Program-made: the position numbers and the translations under genes
In this document: positions 17,743 through 25,677 of the stretch, piece by piece
Layout of the letters: each line of letters opens with the position of its first letter
Numbering within the stretch: the stretch's first letter is position 1
Origin: Bacillota bacterium
GTDB taxonomy: Bacteria > Bacillota > Clostridia > Saccharofermentanales > Fastidiosipilaceae
Direction: 5' to 3'
NCBI GenBank assembly: GCA_030057555.1
Contig: JASGUU010000006.1
Location: 1-64,000, forward strand
Length of the DNA: 64,000 nt
Notes under the pieces: generated by a model
What the model saw: only the letters and a program-made list of their open reading frames with translations
What the model was told of the DNA's origin: nothing
Databases searched by the model: none

Positions 17743-18147
17743 GATCTGGTTCCTCCCTGGCTGTCGCCGCGGCCTGCAGGGCCGCTCTTCGCATGCATAC
17801 AGTCTATGTCAAAGTGAGGACGCGTGCGCGTGGGTGCACGTCATATTTGTCGGGATGAGTAAAACCATTTTCCACGCCATTCGTCAAACACCTGAAACAC
17901 CGAAATGTAAGCGTAGCCTGCATGCAGGCACAGGGAAGATCCCTTCTCCCATGGCCAGCGTAGCGAAGCCTCACAAACTGCCGAAATGTGAGTGGCATGC
18001 GATAGGACAGCGAGCGGCGAGAATGGCAGGCACAGCCTGGTACTTTCAAGGAGATGGTGAAGCGATCCAGGTTCTGTAGCTCTGAAGCCGGATGATTAAC
18101 GTGATCCCGACAAGCAGCGCGCCGCGCAGCGAAGTGCGCGCCCCTTC
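17743..18147. other. Non-coding stretch upstream of sugar isomerase
   Basis: I find no supported gene here. A CCGAAATGT motif occurs twice (near 17900 and 17980), each in a short similar context that contains TGCATGC or GGCATGCG, suggesting a degenerate dispersed element. A promoter for the minus-strand isomerase gene should lie near 17760-17820, but I could not pick one with confidence. Confidence 0.4.
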
Positions 18148-18346
18148 GTGGTCAGGATAGCGGGTAATCCAAATCGCTTTTGGAGAACTCTTCGTTTTGA
18201 CCAGAAACGGCTCCTTTGTGGTCAAGATGGGGGACTTTGCCAAATCATTTTTTGGATTACTCCTCGTTTTGACCAGAAACAGCCCCTTTGTGGTCAAGAT
18301 AGCGAGTAATCCAAACCGTTTTTTGGATATCTCTTCGTTTTGACCA
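18148..18346. repeat. Three tandem ~71-bp hairpin-forming repeats
   Basis: Units begin with GTGGTC at 18148, 18218 and 18290, spaced 70 and 72 bp. Each starts GTGGTCAAGAT, contains a GTAATCCAAA / TTTTTTGGATT pair in its middle, and ends TCTTCGTTTTGACC, so each unit folds into a long imperfect hairpin (GGTCAA with TTTTGACC, TAATCCAAA with TTTGGATA). No spacer sequences separate them, so it is not a CRISPR array. No open reading frame explains the conservation. Confidence 0.8.
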
Positions 18347-18532
18347 TCTGAAGTCCGCAAGCTGCTTTTTCCCTTACCCACCGCCCTCCTGGCATGCTCA
18401 CCCACTTCCCGATATTTTTGGCGTACACTCCCGTGCGCGTGATGCGGTCGCCGCTGGCGGGCGGTGGTGCTAGAATGGCGCTGTATCGTCCAAGTGCCGC
18501 CTGGTGCGGCGGGATCGGAAGAGAGGTGCAGC

Positions 18533-18994
18533 ATGGCAGGAACGATCGGAACGAACCAGGTGACCCAGATTGGCTTTGTGGTCCGGGATATTGGGAAAAC
18601 AAAGGCGGCCTGGGCGAAGTTTCTCGGCGTGGCGGAGCCGCCTGTCGTCGATGGCGGGGACTACGCCGTGACGGGAACCCGCTACCTGGGCGAGGCGGCG
18701 CCGCGGGCGAACTGCCTGATGGCCTTCTTCGATGTAGGGGAGGGGCTGCAGCTGGAGCTGATCGAGCCGAACGGTGAGCCGAGCGCCTGGCAGGACTACC
18801 TCGACGAGCATGGCGAGGGCTTCCACCACATCGCCTTCGGGGTGCGCGGCATGGATAAGCAGATCGCGAATCTCGAGCGCGACGGCATGAGCCTGCTGCA
18901 GCGCGGCAAGTATGGTGACGCGAGCGGCGAGTATGCCTATGTCGACGGGCTGGGTGAGCTCAAGACCCTGATCGAGCTGCTGGAGTCCTTCTAG
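18533..18994 (+). CDS. VOC-family protein (glyoxalase/methylmalonyl-CoA epimerase-like)
   Basis: A 153-residue protein with two babbb modules of the vicinal oxygen chelate fold. Putative metal ligands are Gln in TQIGFVVRD, Glu in LQLELIEP, His in EGFHHIAFGV and Glu in TLIELLESF. This Gln/Glu/His/Glu set resembles human glyoxalase I, where bacterial epimerases more often start with His. ATG 18533 is preceded by GAGAGGTG. The reaction could be epimerisation, lactoylglutathione-type lyase or an isomerase; sequence does not decide. It is monocistronic. Confidence 0.85.
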   Translation: MAGTIGTNQVTQIGFVVRDIGKTKAAWAKFLGVAEPPVVDGGDYAVTGTRYLGEAAPRANCLMAFFDVGEGLQLELIEPNGEPSAWQDYLDEHGEGFHHIAFGVRGMDKQIANLERDGMSLLQRGKYGDASGEYAYVDGLGELKTLIELLESF

Positions 18995-19237
18995 CGGGGA
19001 TCTGCTGAATGGGGCTCTAGCGAACAGCCGCATGTTTGGCGTGATGCATAAAGGGCTTGTGAGCGAAAATACAGCTTATCCACAGCGGACCGCGCATAAG
19101 TCGAAATTCTGAGCCTGAAACCACCACTCGCGGCTGATTATGTGCAGATTTTCGAGTTGTACACACCCGAAGCGCGTACAAGTGCGATTATTGCACCTTG
19201 CATACTCTACCCAGCTTGAAGAGTGCAGCGGGAACGA
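18995..19237. other. Non-coding stretch between VOC gene and converging fucosidase
   Basis: No gene is supported. A single DnaA-box-like TTATCCACA lies at 19076-19084, without the clustering expected of an origin. Short diverged inverted motifs (GTCGAAATTCTG near 19100 and GCAGATTTTCGA near 19143) suggest a degenerate dispersed element. Confidence 0.4.
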
Positions 19238-19276
19238 CCGAAACGCACTGGCCCAGGCGTTTCGGCCGTCTCTTCT
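19238..19276. terminator. Bidirectional terminator between VOC gene and fucosidase
   Basis: CCGAAACGC (19238-19246) pairs with GCGTTTCGG (19257-19265), followed by CCGTCTCTTC. It shares the segment GTTTCGGCCGTCTCTTC with the terminator at 61397-61440, 42 kb away. Confidence 0.75.
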
Positions 19277-19294
19277 CTGGCGCGGAAAGCCCTC

Positions 19295-20596
19295 TCAGGA
19301 CTTCAGCCGGATCTCGACCACCGTGTCGATCTCGTCCGGCAGGCAGCAGTCATGGGTGACGGGGCTCAGGGCGATAAAGGTCTCCCCCTCATAGGACTCT
19401 GTTATCCAGTTGCGGTTGATCTCAAGTTCGCTGCCGTCGGCGAGCAGGCGTAACGCCGCGATGTCTTCGCTGTCAACACCCGGCAGGTGCAGGGGACCGA
19501 TCGGAACTTCGAAGACATGGGCGTAGAGGGTGCTGCCGTTCTGTGTATAGCGCCCCCACTCGGGCTTGGGCAGCGGGCTTCCGAGGCAGCCGTAGATGCT
19601 GGCGGAATTGCGCTCCATCCAGCGCCCGACCCCGGCGAGGATCGCGAGCGATTCATCCGGGATGCGGCCGCGCGCGTCCGGGCCGACGTTCAGGAGAAGG
19701 TTGCCGTTTTTGCTCACGCACTCTACGAGCTTGCGCACCACGACCGAGGCGGGCTTGAAGTGGCGGTCACGCGAGCTGTAGCCCCAGTTCTGATTCATGG
19801 TCACGCAGGCCTCCCAGGGGATGGGCTCGCCTGCTTTGTTCACGATGCCCCGGGGCGGGATGATCTGCTCGGGCGAGGCGAAGTCGCCGCTCCAGTATGT
19901 CGGTTCCTCCTCGATCAGGCTGCCGAAGCTGCCGCCGCTCGCCTCGAGGCGGTTGTCGAGCAGGACATGGGGCTGGTGCTCACGGATCATGCGGACCAGT
20001 CTCCCGGCCTCCCACTTCTCGGCGCTCATGTCATCGTAGGAGAAGTCAAACCACATGATGTCGAGGCAGCCATACTGTGTGCACAGCTCGTGCACCTGAC
20101 CGTGCATGTAGTCGAGGTAGTTCGCGAAGTCGTGTTTCGCATCGCGCCAGGCCGGGTTGTCGCGCATCGGATGGTGGGCATCGCCGTAGTGGGGGTAGTC
20201 AGGGTGATGCCAGTCGATGATGGAGTAGTAGAGGCCGACCTTCAGCCCTTCGGCCCGGAAGGCATCGAGGTACTCGCGGACGAGATCGCGGCCGGCGGGG
20301 GTCTTTGTAGACTTATAGTCGGTCAGCCGGCTGTCGAAGAGGCAGAAGCCATCGTGATGCTTCGCCGTCATGACGGCGTACTTCATGCCCGCCGCCTTCG
20401 CCGCCCTGGCCCAGGCTGCAGGATCGTAGTCGACCGGATTGAAGCTGTCGAAATAGGGCTGGTAGTCCTCAACCGTCAGCCTTTCGGGGCTGCGCACCCA
20501 CTCGCCGCGGGCGGGAATGGCATAGAGCCCCCAGTGGATAAACATGCCGAAGCGGTTGTGACGGAACCAGTCGCTGCGTGCGAACTTCTCATACAT
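19295..20596 (-). CDS. Alpha-L-fucosidase, GH29 family, cytoplasmic
   Basis: A 433-residue glycoside hydrolase that releases L-fucose from fucosylated glycans by a retaining mechanism. GH29 features include RFGMFIHWG near the start, AKHHDGFCLF, and the nucleophile Asp184 in LDIMWFDFS. There is no signal peptide, so it acts on imported oligosaccharides. AGGAGG lies 10 nt before ATG 20596. It is transcribed divergently from the FadH-like gene, and a paired palindromic operator lies between them. Activity on other alpha-L-linked sugars is possible within GH29. Confidence 0.92.
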   Translation of the reverse strand: MYEKFARSDWFRHNRFGMFIHWGLYAIPARGEWVRSPERLTVEDYQPYFDSFNPVDYDPAAWARAAKAAGMKYAVMTAKHHDGFCLFDSRLTDYKSTKTPAGRDLVREYLDAFRAEGLKVGLYYSIIDWHHPDYPHYGDAHHPMRDNPAWRDAKHDFANYLDYMHGQVHELCTQYGCLDIMWFDFSYDDMSAEKWEAGRLVRMIREHQPHVLLDNRLEASGGSFGSLIEEEPTYWSGDFASPEQIIPPRGIVNKAGEPIPWEACVTMNQNWGYSSRDRHFKPASVVVRKLVECVSKNGNLLLNVGPDARGRIPDESLAILAGVGRWMERNSASIYGCLGSPLPKPEWGRYTQNGSTLYAHVFEVPIGPLHLPGVDSEDIAALRLLADGSELEINRNWITESYEGETFIALSPVTHDCCLPDEIDTVVEIRLKS

Positions 20597-20707
20597 TTCA
20601 AGCTGCCTCCTGATACTGTCTGATGAATGCCGGGGTCGCTTCCCCGCCTGCCTGTCATTCTATCTCTTCTGTTAAGACTATGTTACAGGTGGCAAATCTG
20701 GACCTTA

Positions 20708-20773
20708 TGTCGACAAAGTGGCAGAGTAACGGGTGATAAAATGGGTAAAATATGGTATATTAAACTGTCGACA
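20708..20773 (+). promoter_or_regulatory. Promoter with two TGTCGACA operators ahead of fadH-like gene
   Basis: Two identical 8-bp palindromes, TGTCGACA, lie at 20708-20715 and 20766-20773, 58 bp apart. Their flanks are inverted: TTATGTCGACA at one and TGTCGACATTA at the other. Between them are a candidate -35 (GTGATA, 20733-20738) and -10 (TATATT, 20756-20761) with a 17-bp spacer. One operator is upstream of the promoter and one covers the start site, as in repression by looping. The fucosidase gene could share this control. Confidence 0.55.
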
Positions 20774-20794
20774 TTAATTAGGAGGTCCGTTCGA

Positions 20795-22807
20795 ATGAAA
20801 GCTTATCCCCATCTCACCAGGCCCGGCCGCATCGGTACGATGTGGCTCAAAAACCGCATGATCATGCCCGCCATGGGCACCAACCTCGGCAACGCCGACG
20901 GCACAATTTCCGACAACATCGTCAACTACTACGCCCGCCGCGCGGCCGGCGGCATCGGCCTGGTCATCACCGAGGTCTGTTCACCGGAGCATGAGGGCAT
21001 CTGCATCCCCGGCGAAATGGAGATCGGAGATATCAAGTTCATGCCGGGTCTGTCGCGCATCCCGCACGCCGTCCATGCCAACGGGGGGAAGGTCGCCCTG
21101 CAGCTCGCCCATGCCGGCTGCTTCTCGACCGAGGCCCTGATTGGCACCAGGGCAAAGACCCCGTCCGGCATCGGCTCCCTGCAGCTGCCGGGCGAGAACC
21201 CCCGCCCCTTCACGCTCGAAGAGATCCGTGACCTGATCCAGAAGTACGGCGTCGCCGCCAAGCGCGGCCGCATCTGCGGCTATGACGCGATCGAGCTCCA
21301 CGGCGCCCACGGCTATCTGCCGCTGCAGTTCTTCAGTCCCTACACCAACAAGCGCGACGACGAGTATGGCGGCTCGCTGGAGAAGCGCGCCCGCTTCGCC
21401 CTCAATGTCATCCGCGAGATCAAGGCCCAGGCCGGCGCTGACTTCCCCCTGATCTACCGCATGTCCGGCGCCGAGTATGTTGAGGGCGGCTTCACGACCG
21501 AGATGGCCTGCCAGCTCGCCATCTGGGCCCAGGAGGCCGGCGCCGACGCCATCCATGTCTCCGCCGGTACCTGGGATGCGCGCATCCAGAACTTCTTCGA
21601 TGTCATGGCCGGCAAGCTCTCGAGCGAGGGCCTGAACCTCACCGACGGTATCGGCACATCCGTCTGGGTGCCGCCGCACTACACCCGCCGCGGCAGCATG
21701 ATGCACCTGGCAGCCGAAATCAAGCGCCATGTCACGATCCCGGTCGTCGCCGTCTGCAGCATTACCCCTGATATGGGCGAAGAGATGCTCGCCGCCGGAG
21801 ATGCCGACTTCATCGCCTTCGGCCGCCAGACCATCGCGGATGCCGACTTCCCGAAGAAGCTGCTGGCCGGCAGGCCCGAGACCATCCGCACCTGCCTGCG
21901 CTGCAACGAGTGCCTCGCCGAGGTCATGAACAACTGCGGTCTGCTCTGTGCCGTCAACCCCGAAGCCGGCCAGGAGTACGAGGTCTACCAGCAGTGCCTG
22001 CCGACCCGGGCGCCGAAGAAGGTCGCCATCGTCGGCGGCGGCCCCGCCGGCATGCAGGCGGCCCTGACCGCATCGGAGCGCGGCCACAGCGTCACGCTCT
22101 ATGAAAAGTGCGGGCGCCTCGGCGGCCAGCTCTACTATGCTTCGATCCCCGACTTCAAGCTCGAGTTCCGTGAGTATCTCGACTACCTGATCCGCACGGT
22201 GGAGGCCGCCCCGATCGAGGTCAAGCTTGGCATTGAGGCCGATGTCGACACGCTCAAGGGCGGCGGCTACGACGAGGTCATCGTCGCCACCGGCGCCGTC
22301 CCGATGACACCCGATATCATCGAGGGCGATAAGGCCGACATCCTCGACCCGCTCGCAGTGCTGGACGGCCAGATCACGCCGGGCCAGTCCGTGCTGGTCT
22401 GCGGCGGCGGTCTCGTCGGCTGCGAAGTCGCCCTCCAGCTCGGCGAGAAGGGCCACGACGTGACCATGATCGACCTGCTCGACGGCATCGCGCCCGACAT
22501 GGCCATCTACTCGAAGTGGGTGCTGCAGGCCCGCCTCGCCGAGGCGGGTGTGAAGATCTACGCCCACCACGCGATTACGAAGATGGAGAAGAACGACGTC
22601 ACCTGCCGCAATCTGGAGACCGAGGAGAGCGTCGAGCTGACCGGCGACAGCGTCATCTGCTGCCTCGGCATGCGCCCGGATCGCGCCCTGCTCGAGGCCC
22701 TCATCGAGGACGGCAGCCTGCCGGTTACTCCGGTCGGCGATGTCAACAGTGCCCGGAAGCTGATGCAGGCCACGCAGGAGGGCCACGCCGCCGCCCGCCT
22801 GATCTAG
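20795..22807 (+). CDS. NADH:flavin oxidoreductase / 2,4-dienoyl-CoA reductase-like (FadH family)
   Basis: A 670-residue, three-domain iron-sulfur flavoenzyme. An old-yellow-enzyme TIM barrel (about 1-340, starting HLTRPGRIGTMWLKNRM, with the LHGAHGYL active-site segment) is followed by a [4Fe-4S] cluster region CLRCNECLAE...CGLLC. A C-terminal FAD/NAD(P) disulfide-reductase-like half follows, with dinucleotide motifs VAIVGGGPAGMQAA and VLVCGGGLVGCEVA. AGGAGG precedes ATG 20795. The family includes 2,4-dienoyl-CoA reductase, 2-enoate reductase, trimethylamine dehydrogenase-like enzymes and bile-acid oxidoreductases; the substrate here is undetermined. Likely repressed through the TGTCGACA operators. 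Confidence 0.9.
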   Translation: MKAYPHLTRPGRIGTMWLKNRMIMPAMGTNLGNADGTISDNIVNYYARRAAGGIGLVITEVCSPEHEGICIPGEMEIGDIKFMPGLSRIPHAVHANGGKVALQLAHAGCFSTEALIGTRAKTPSGIGSLQLPGENPRPFTLEEIRDLIQKYGVAAKRGRICGYDAIELHGAHGYLPLQFFSPYTNKRDDEYGGSLEKRARFALNVIREIKAQAGADFPLIYRMSGAEYVEGGFTTEMACQLAIWAQEAGADAIHVSAGTWDARIQNFFDVMAGKLSSEGLNLTDGIGTSVWVPPHYTRRGSMMHLAAEIKRHVTIPVVAVCSITPDMGEEMLAAGDADFIAFGRQTIADADFPKKLLAGRPETIRTCLRCNECLAEVMNNCGLLCAVNPEAGQEYEVYQQCLPTRAPKKVAIVGGGPAGMQAALTASERGHSVTLYEKCGRLGGQLYYASIPDFKLEFREYLDYLIRTVEAAPIEVKLGIEADVDTLKGGGYDEVIVATGAVPMTPDIIEGDKADILDPLAVLDGQITPGQSVLVCGGGLVGCEVALQLGEKGHDVTMIDLLDGIAPDMAIYSKWVLQARLAEAGVKIYAHHAITKMEKNDVTCRNLETEESVELTGDSVICCLGMRPDRALLEALIEDGSLPVTPVGDVNSARKLMQATQEGHAAARLI

Positions 22808-22845
22808 GCTTTTCCAGGAGGCCTGCGACCTTCTGAAACAACAGG

Positions 22846-22877
22846 GACCCGTCTCTGCCTCCCGGCAGGGGCGGGTC
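22846..22877. terminator. Terminator between converging fadH-like and mutT genes
   Basis: A two-part stem: GACCCG (22846-22851) pairs with CGGGTC (22872-22877), and inside it CTGCC pairs with GGCAG. The U tract is weak on both sides. Confidence 0.6.
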
Positions 22878-22885
22878 GCCTCGTT

Positions 22886-23275
22886 TCAGCCGTAGCGCTT
22901 CTGCAGGTGTTCCAGAATCACAAGGTCAGCCGGGCAGAAGGGCAGGGATGCCATTTCCTCGATCCGCACCCAGGCGAGGGCGGCATGTTCGAGCCGCTGA
23001 GGCTCACCGGCCGTGATCCGGGTGCGGTAGAGAGACAGAGCGATGCTGCGATCGGGGTATTCATGGTGGATCTGTATTTCCAGTTCACCGACCTCGACCT
23101 CGATCGCGAGCTCCTCCCGGCATTCGCGGGCGAGCGCCTGGGCGTGCGTCTCGCCCGGCTCCACCTTGCCGCCGGGAAACTCCCAGTGCAGAGGGAGGTT
23201 TTTACTGGCCGGCCGCTGACAGACGAAAAAGCGCTCGCCACGGCGGATGAGGGCGGCGACGACATCCAGTCTCAC
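22886..23275 (-). CDS. MutT-type Nudix hydrolase
   Basis: A 129-residue Nudix enzyme, probably 8-oxo-dGTP diphosphatase that cleans the nucleotide pool. The Nudix box GKVEPGE-x7-RECREEL is complete. The reading frame extends upstream to 23503, but similarity starts at VRLDVVAALI. GTG 23275 has GGAG 9 nt upstream, and gives the normal MutT length, so the longer N-terminus is not used. It lies downstream of the HTH/membrane pair but behind a hairpin, so it is probably transcribed separately. Confidence 0.87.
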   Translation of the reverse strand: MRLDVVAALIRRGERFFVCQRPASKNLPLHWEFPGGKVEPGETHAQALARECREELAIEVEVGELEIQIHHEYPDRSIALSLYRTRITAGEPQRLEHAALAWVRIEEMASLPFCPADLVILEHLQKRYG

Positions 23276-23438
23276 GGCCGGCAGCTCCGTCGGGACGGGC
23301 AGAAGAACAGATATAAGCTGACAGGCATTCTCATACCCGCCATGATGACATAAAGTCGCAGCTTCATGCACGCTGCGGCACGGGACGGCAGGGAGGCCCG
23401 GCCGGCGGAATGCTCTGCATGATGCTTTAACATGCAAA

Positions 23439-23459
23439 GAGCCGGCCCGGGGCCGGCTC
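23439..23459 (-). terminator. GC-rich hairpin after the HTH/membrane gene pair
   Basis: On the minus strand GAGCCGGCC pairs with GGCCGGCTC and is followed by TTTGCATG. The position, just after the membrane-protein gene and before mutT, fits a terminator with a weak U tract. Confidence 0.55.
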
Positions 23460-23511
23460 CCTGCAATGCGGCTGACGTGACAGGCGGACAGCTGCCCGTG
23501 CATCCCCGCCC

Positions 23512-23952
23512 TCAGAACCTGCGGTTGTAGATCCAGTTCGTGATGTAGTTGACGGCGATGGTGAAGACGGTAGCGCCGAGCAGTGTCAGGGCGACCACGC
23601 GATGGATACTGGCCGCGACGACCATGGCAATCGCGAGTCCCATCAGGACGATCTTGATCCCGGTCTTCGCGGCACTGGCCTGCACGGCGAGCGTTCGTTC
23701 ATCGTTTTCCCGGATATAGAGCTTTTTCAGTTCATCCTCGTTTTTCAGCACGCTGGCGTTGCGGGCCATGATGCCAACGGCGACGAGCGCGATGCCGATG
23801 AGAAAACCCGACGTGAAGGCCCTGCTCAGGGCATCGGGGTTCTCCGGCAGAACAAACCACACCAGTGGCTGGCAGAGCGCAATGACAGAGACCATGATGA
23901 CGCCGGCCACGATGTCGCCTTTCAGTCTCGCTTTAAATGCTTCCATTTTCAT
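23512..23952 (-). CDS. Four-helix membrane protein of unknown function
   Basis: A 146-residue protein with four predicted membrane segments (about 16-35, 45-62, 100-118, 122-140) and a charged loop KNEDELKKLYIRENDERT between the second and third. It overlaps the upstream HTH gene by 4 nt (ATGA) and GGAGG lies 5 nt before its start, so the two are translationally coupled. Small DUF membrane proteins paired with a YozG-like HTH repressor are common in Firmicutes. The function is not known to me; a stress or antimicrobial response role is only a guess. Confidence 0.85.
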   Translation of the reverse strand: MKMEAFKARLKGDIVAGVIMVSVIALCQPLVWFVLPENPDALSRAFTSGFLIGIALVAVGIMARNASVLKNEDELKKLYIRENDERTLAVQASAAKTGIKIVLMGLAIAMVVAASIHRVVALTLLGATVFTIAVNYITNWIYNRRF

Positions 23953-24155
23953 TCATCCTCCAGGTCCGAGAAGTCGAAGACTTCTTCAATTGTCAGGCCG
24001 AAATGTCGTGCAATCCGCCAGGCGAGAGGGAGGGAAGCGGTGTATTTTCCCGTCTCGATCGAGGTGATGGTCTGCCTCGTCACGCCCACGGCCTGCGCCA
24101 GTTCCTCCTGCGAGAGCTTGGCCTCTCTGCGCAGGCGGGGAATTTCGGTTCTCAT
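23949..24155 (-). CDS. XRE-family HTH transcriptional regulator (YozG-like)
   Basis: A 68-residue protein that is almost only a helix-turn-helix: LSQEELAQAVGVTRQTITSIE. An ATG at 24164 touches the ribosome site GAAAGGA, so the start is placed at 24155, where spacing is 9 nt. Its promoter region carries four evenly spaced CTTTGCA boxes, so it most likely represses its own operon with the membrane-protein gene. Confidence 0.9.
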   Translation of the reverse strand: MRTEIPRLRREAKLSQEELAQAVGVTRQTITSIETGKYTASLPLAWRIARHFGLTIEEVFDFSDLEDE

Positions 24156-24180
24156 GGAATCCATCCTTTCTGCAATGCAT

Positions 24181-24258
24181 GCTTTGCAGTTTCAGTATAG
24201 TGAGCTTTGCAGAATATGTCAAGTCTGCTTTGCATAATTTGTCAGGCGAACTTTGCAA
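24181..24258 (-). promoter_or_regulatory. Promoter overlaid by four 23-bp-spaced operator boxes
   Basis: On the minus strand TTGACA (24217-24222) and TATACT (24194-24199) are separated by exactly 17 bp, an almost consensus sigma-A promoter. On the plus strand (G/A)CTTTGCA occurs at 24181, 24204, 24227 and 24250, each exactly 23 bp from the next. One box sits between -35 and -10, one after -10 and two upstream of -35. The regular spacing, about two helix turns, points to cooperative binding by the adjacent HTH protein. Confidence 0.75.
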
Positions 24259-24407
24259 AGAATACTGTCGGCCGCTCCCGGGTCCCGCTCAGCGCCGCTG
24301 GAAGCCCCGCGCAGACCGACGGTAACTGCTGCCCCCGAAAAAGCAGGGTATACTCGTTTGTGAAGCCAGCAACAGACCCGACGAATCAGCGCTGAAGGGA
24401 GTATTGT

Positions 24408-25280
24408 GTGAGAATTTCAAAGCAGCATGTTATCTATCAGATGCACAGGAACAATCCGGCGGTGACCCGCTGCCGCAGCGGCGACACGGTCGTCTTTGAG
24501 ACCTGTGACTGCTTTCACGACAGCGTGCGCAGCGAGACGGATCTCGTCAGCGGGGTCGACTTCAGCCGCATCAATCCGGCTACCGGTCCTCTCTACGTGG
24601 AGGGGGCGGAGGCGGGTGACCTGCTGCGGGTCGATATTCTCTCCATCCGGCTGGATTCCCGGGGAGCCATCGTGTCCGCCCCGGGCCTCGGCCGTCTGGC
24701 CGACCTGATCGGGAAGGAGCAGACCGTAATCGGCGAGGTCTCGGGCGACAGCATCCGGATCCTGGGCCGGGAGCTCCCCGTCAGGAAGATGGTCGGCGTC
24801 ATCGGCACTGCGCCGGCAGGGGAGGGCGTCCCCACCGGAAGCCCGCATGACCACGGCGGCAATCTGGACTGCACCGAAATCCGCGAAGGGGCCAGTCTCT
24901 ATCTGCCCGTCGAGGTGGAAGGTGCGCTGCTGGCCATGGGTGACCTCCATGCCGGCATGGGCGACGGCGAGATCATGGGCGCGGGCCTCGAAATCGCCGG
25001 AGAGGTGGAGGTGCGGGTCGAGGTCGTGAAGAACCGGAAGCTGCCGACGCCCTTCATCGAGACCTCCGAACAGGTGATGACCCTGGCCTCCGGAGAGAGC
25101 ATGGAGGAGGCCGCCGAACGCGCGATCCGTAACATGGCCGACTATCTGACGCAGACAACGAAGCTCAGCCTCGAAGAGGCCGGCATGCTGCTGTCCATGG
25201 CCGGCGACCTCAGAGTCTGTCAGATCGTCAATCCCAACGTGACCATGCGCATGGAGCTGGACAGGCGCTGCCTGGCGTGA
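24408..25280 (+). CDS. Acetamidase/formamidase family protein
   Basis: A 290-residue amidohydrolase of the FmdA/AmdA family, which hydrolyses short aliphatic amides such as formamide or acetamide to ammonia and acid. Recognisable features are the family N-terminus HRNNPAVTRCRSGDTVVFET, NPATGPLYVEGAEAGDLLRV, the PHDHGGNLDCTEI segment with likely metal-binding His and Asp, and LAMGDLHAGMGDGEI. Start GTG 24408 follows GAAGGGA. It has no obvious operon partner. The exact amide substrate is unknown. Confidence 0.9.
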   Translation: MRISKQHVIYQMHRNNPAVTRCRSGDTVVFETCDCFHDSVRSETDLVSGVDFSRINPATGPLYVEGAEAGDLLRVDILSIRLDSRGAIVSAPGLGRLADLIGKEQTVIGEVSGDSIRILGRELPVRKMVGVIGTAPAGEGVPTGSPHDHGGNLDCTEIREGASLYLPVEVEGALLAMGDLHAGMGDGEIMGAGLEIAGEVEVRVEVVKNRKLPTPFIETSEQVMTLASGESMEEAAERAIRNMADYLTQTTKLSLEEAGMLLSMAGDLRVCQIVNPNVTMRMELDRRCLA

Positions 25281-25406
25281 GGCCTCTGGGCCCATACATC
25301 ACGGGATCCTGCTCCCTGAATCCGCCAGTTCTCATGGGCCCTCTCCCGCCGCGCGCCTGCCTGAGAAGATCAGGTCCTGAGGCGGAGAGCAGGGTTTCCG
25401 CAGGAA
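25281..25406. other. Long-range inverted repeat after formamidase-like gene
   Basis: GGGCCCAT (near 25288) and ATGGGCCC (near 25332) form the base of a long stem directly after the amidase stop. No U tract follows. No gene is seen. Confidence 0.35.
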
Positions 25407-25462
25407 CGGTGAAGAGATCTTCACCGCACATGCTTGCCTGGCGTTGCCTGCAGTGGTATAAA
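25407..25462 (+). promoter_or_regulatory. Palindromic operator and promoter of the methyltransferase-ABC operon
   Basis: A 20-bp perfect palindrome, CGGTGAAGA-GA-TCTTCACCG, occupies 25407-25426. Directly downstream are TTGCCT (25434-25439) and TATAAA (25457-25462) with a 17-bp spacer. The palindrome sits just above the -35, a normal site for an activator or repressor dimer. Confidence 0.6.
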
Positions 25463-25467
25463 AAACA

Positions 25468-25566
25468 AAGCTACAGAAGTAGCTTCATGAACGCAGAAGC
25501 GTTCGCCTTTTTCATTATGGAGAGCTGACCGGGCGAATGTATGCCACGAAGGCATACGGTTTTTCA
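25468..25566 (+). terminator. Tandem leader hairpins with two U tracts
   Basis: Three consecutive stem-loops follow the promoter: AAGCTAC-AGAA-GTAGCTT (25468-25485), GAACGC-AGAA-GCGTTC then GCCTTTTTC (25489-25511), and GTATGCC-ACGAA-GGCATAC then GGTTTTTC (25539-25566). The second and third look like intrinsic terminators. They lie between the promoter and the first gene, so transcription of the importer operon may be attenuated. I could not match this to a named riboswitch class. Confidence 0.65.
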
Positions 25567-25677
25567 GAGGAAGAACCGTGTGCTTTTTTGTCGTTCTGCC
25601 GGCGACTCAGAGCAGGCGTGATCAGGAGCAGGCGGCGCATCAGGAGCTTTTGAGAGACAGATCATGGGGGACAGAGA

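Noticed and set aside
18148-18346. CRISPR array
   Set aside because: Repeats are about 71 bp, contiguous, without unique spacers, and no cas genes are present.
19076-19084. DnaA box as part of a replication origin
   Set aside because: Only one TTATCCACA was noticed, without a cluster of boxes, AT-rich unwinding region or dnaA/dnaN genes.
20981-22786. 601-residue minus-strand frame
   Set aside because: It is antisense to the FadH-like enzyme, whose cofactor and cluster motifs are clear.
25539-25566. Mini-ykkC (guanidine-II) riboswitch because of an ACGA in the loop
   Set aside because: The loop is five bases and the neighbouring hairpins have AGAA loops, so the paired ACGR hairpins required by that class are missing.
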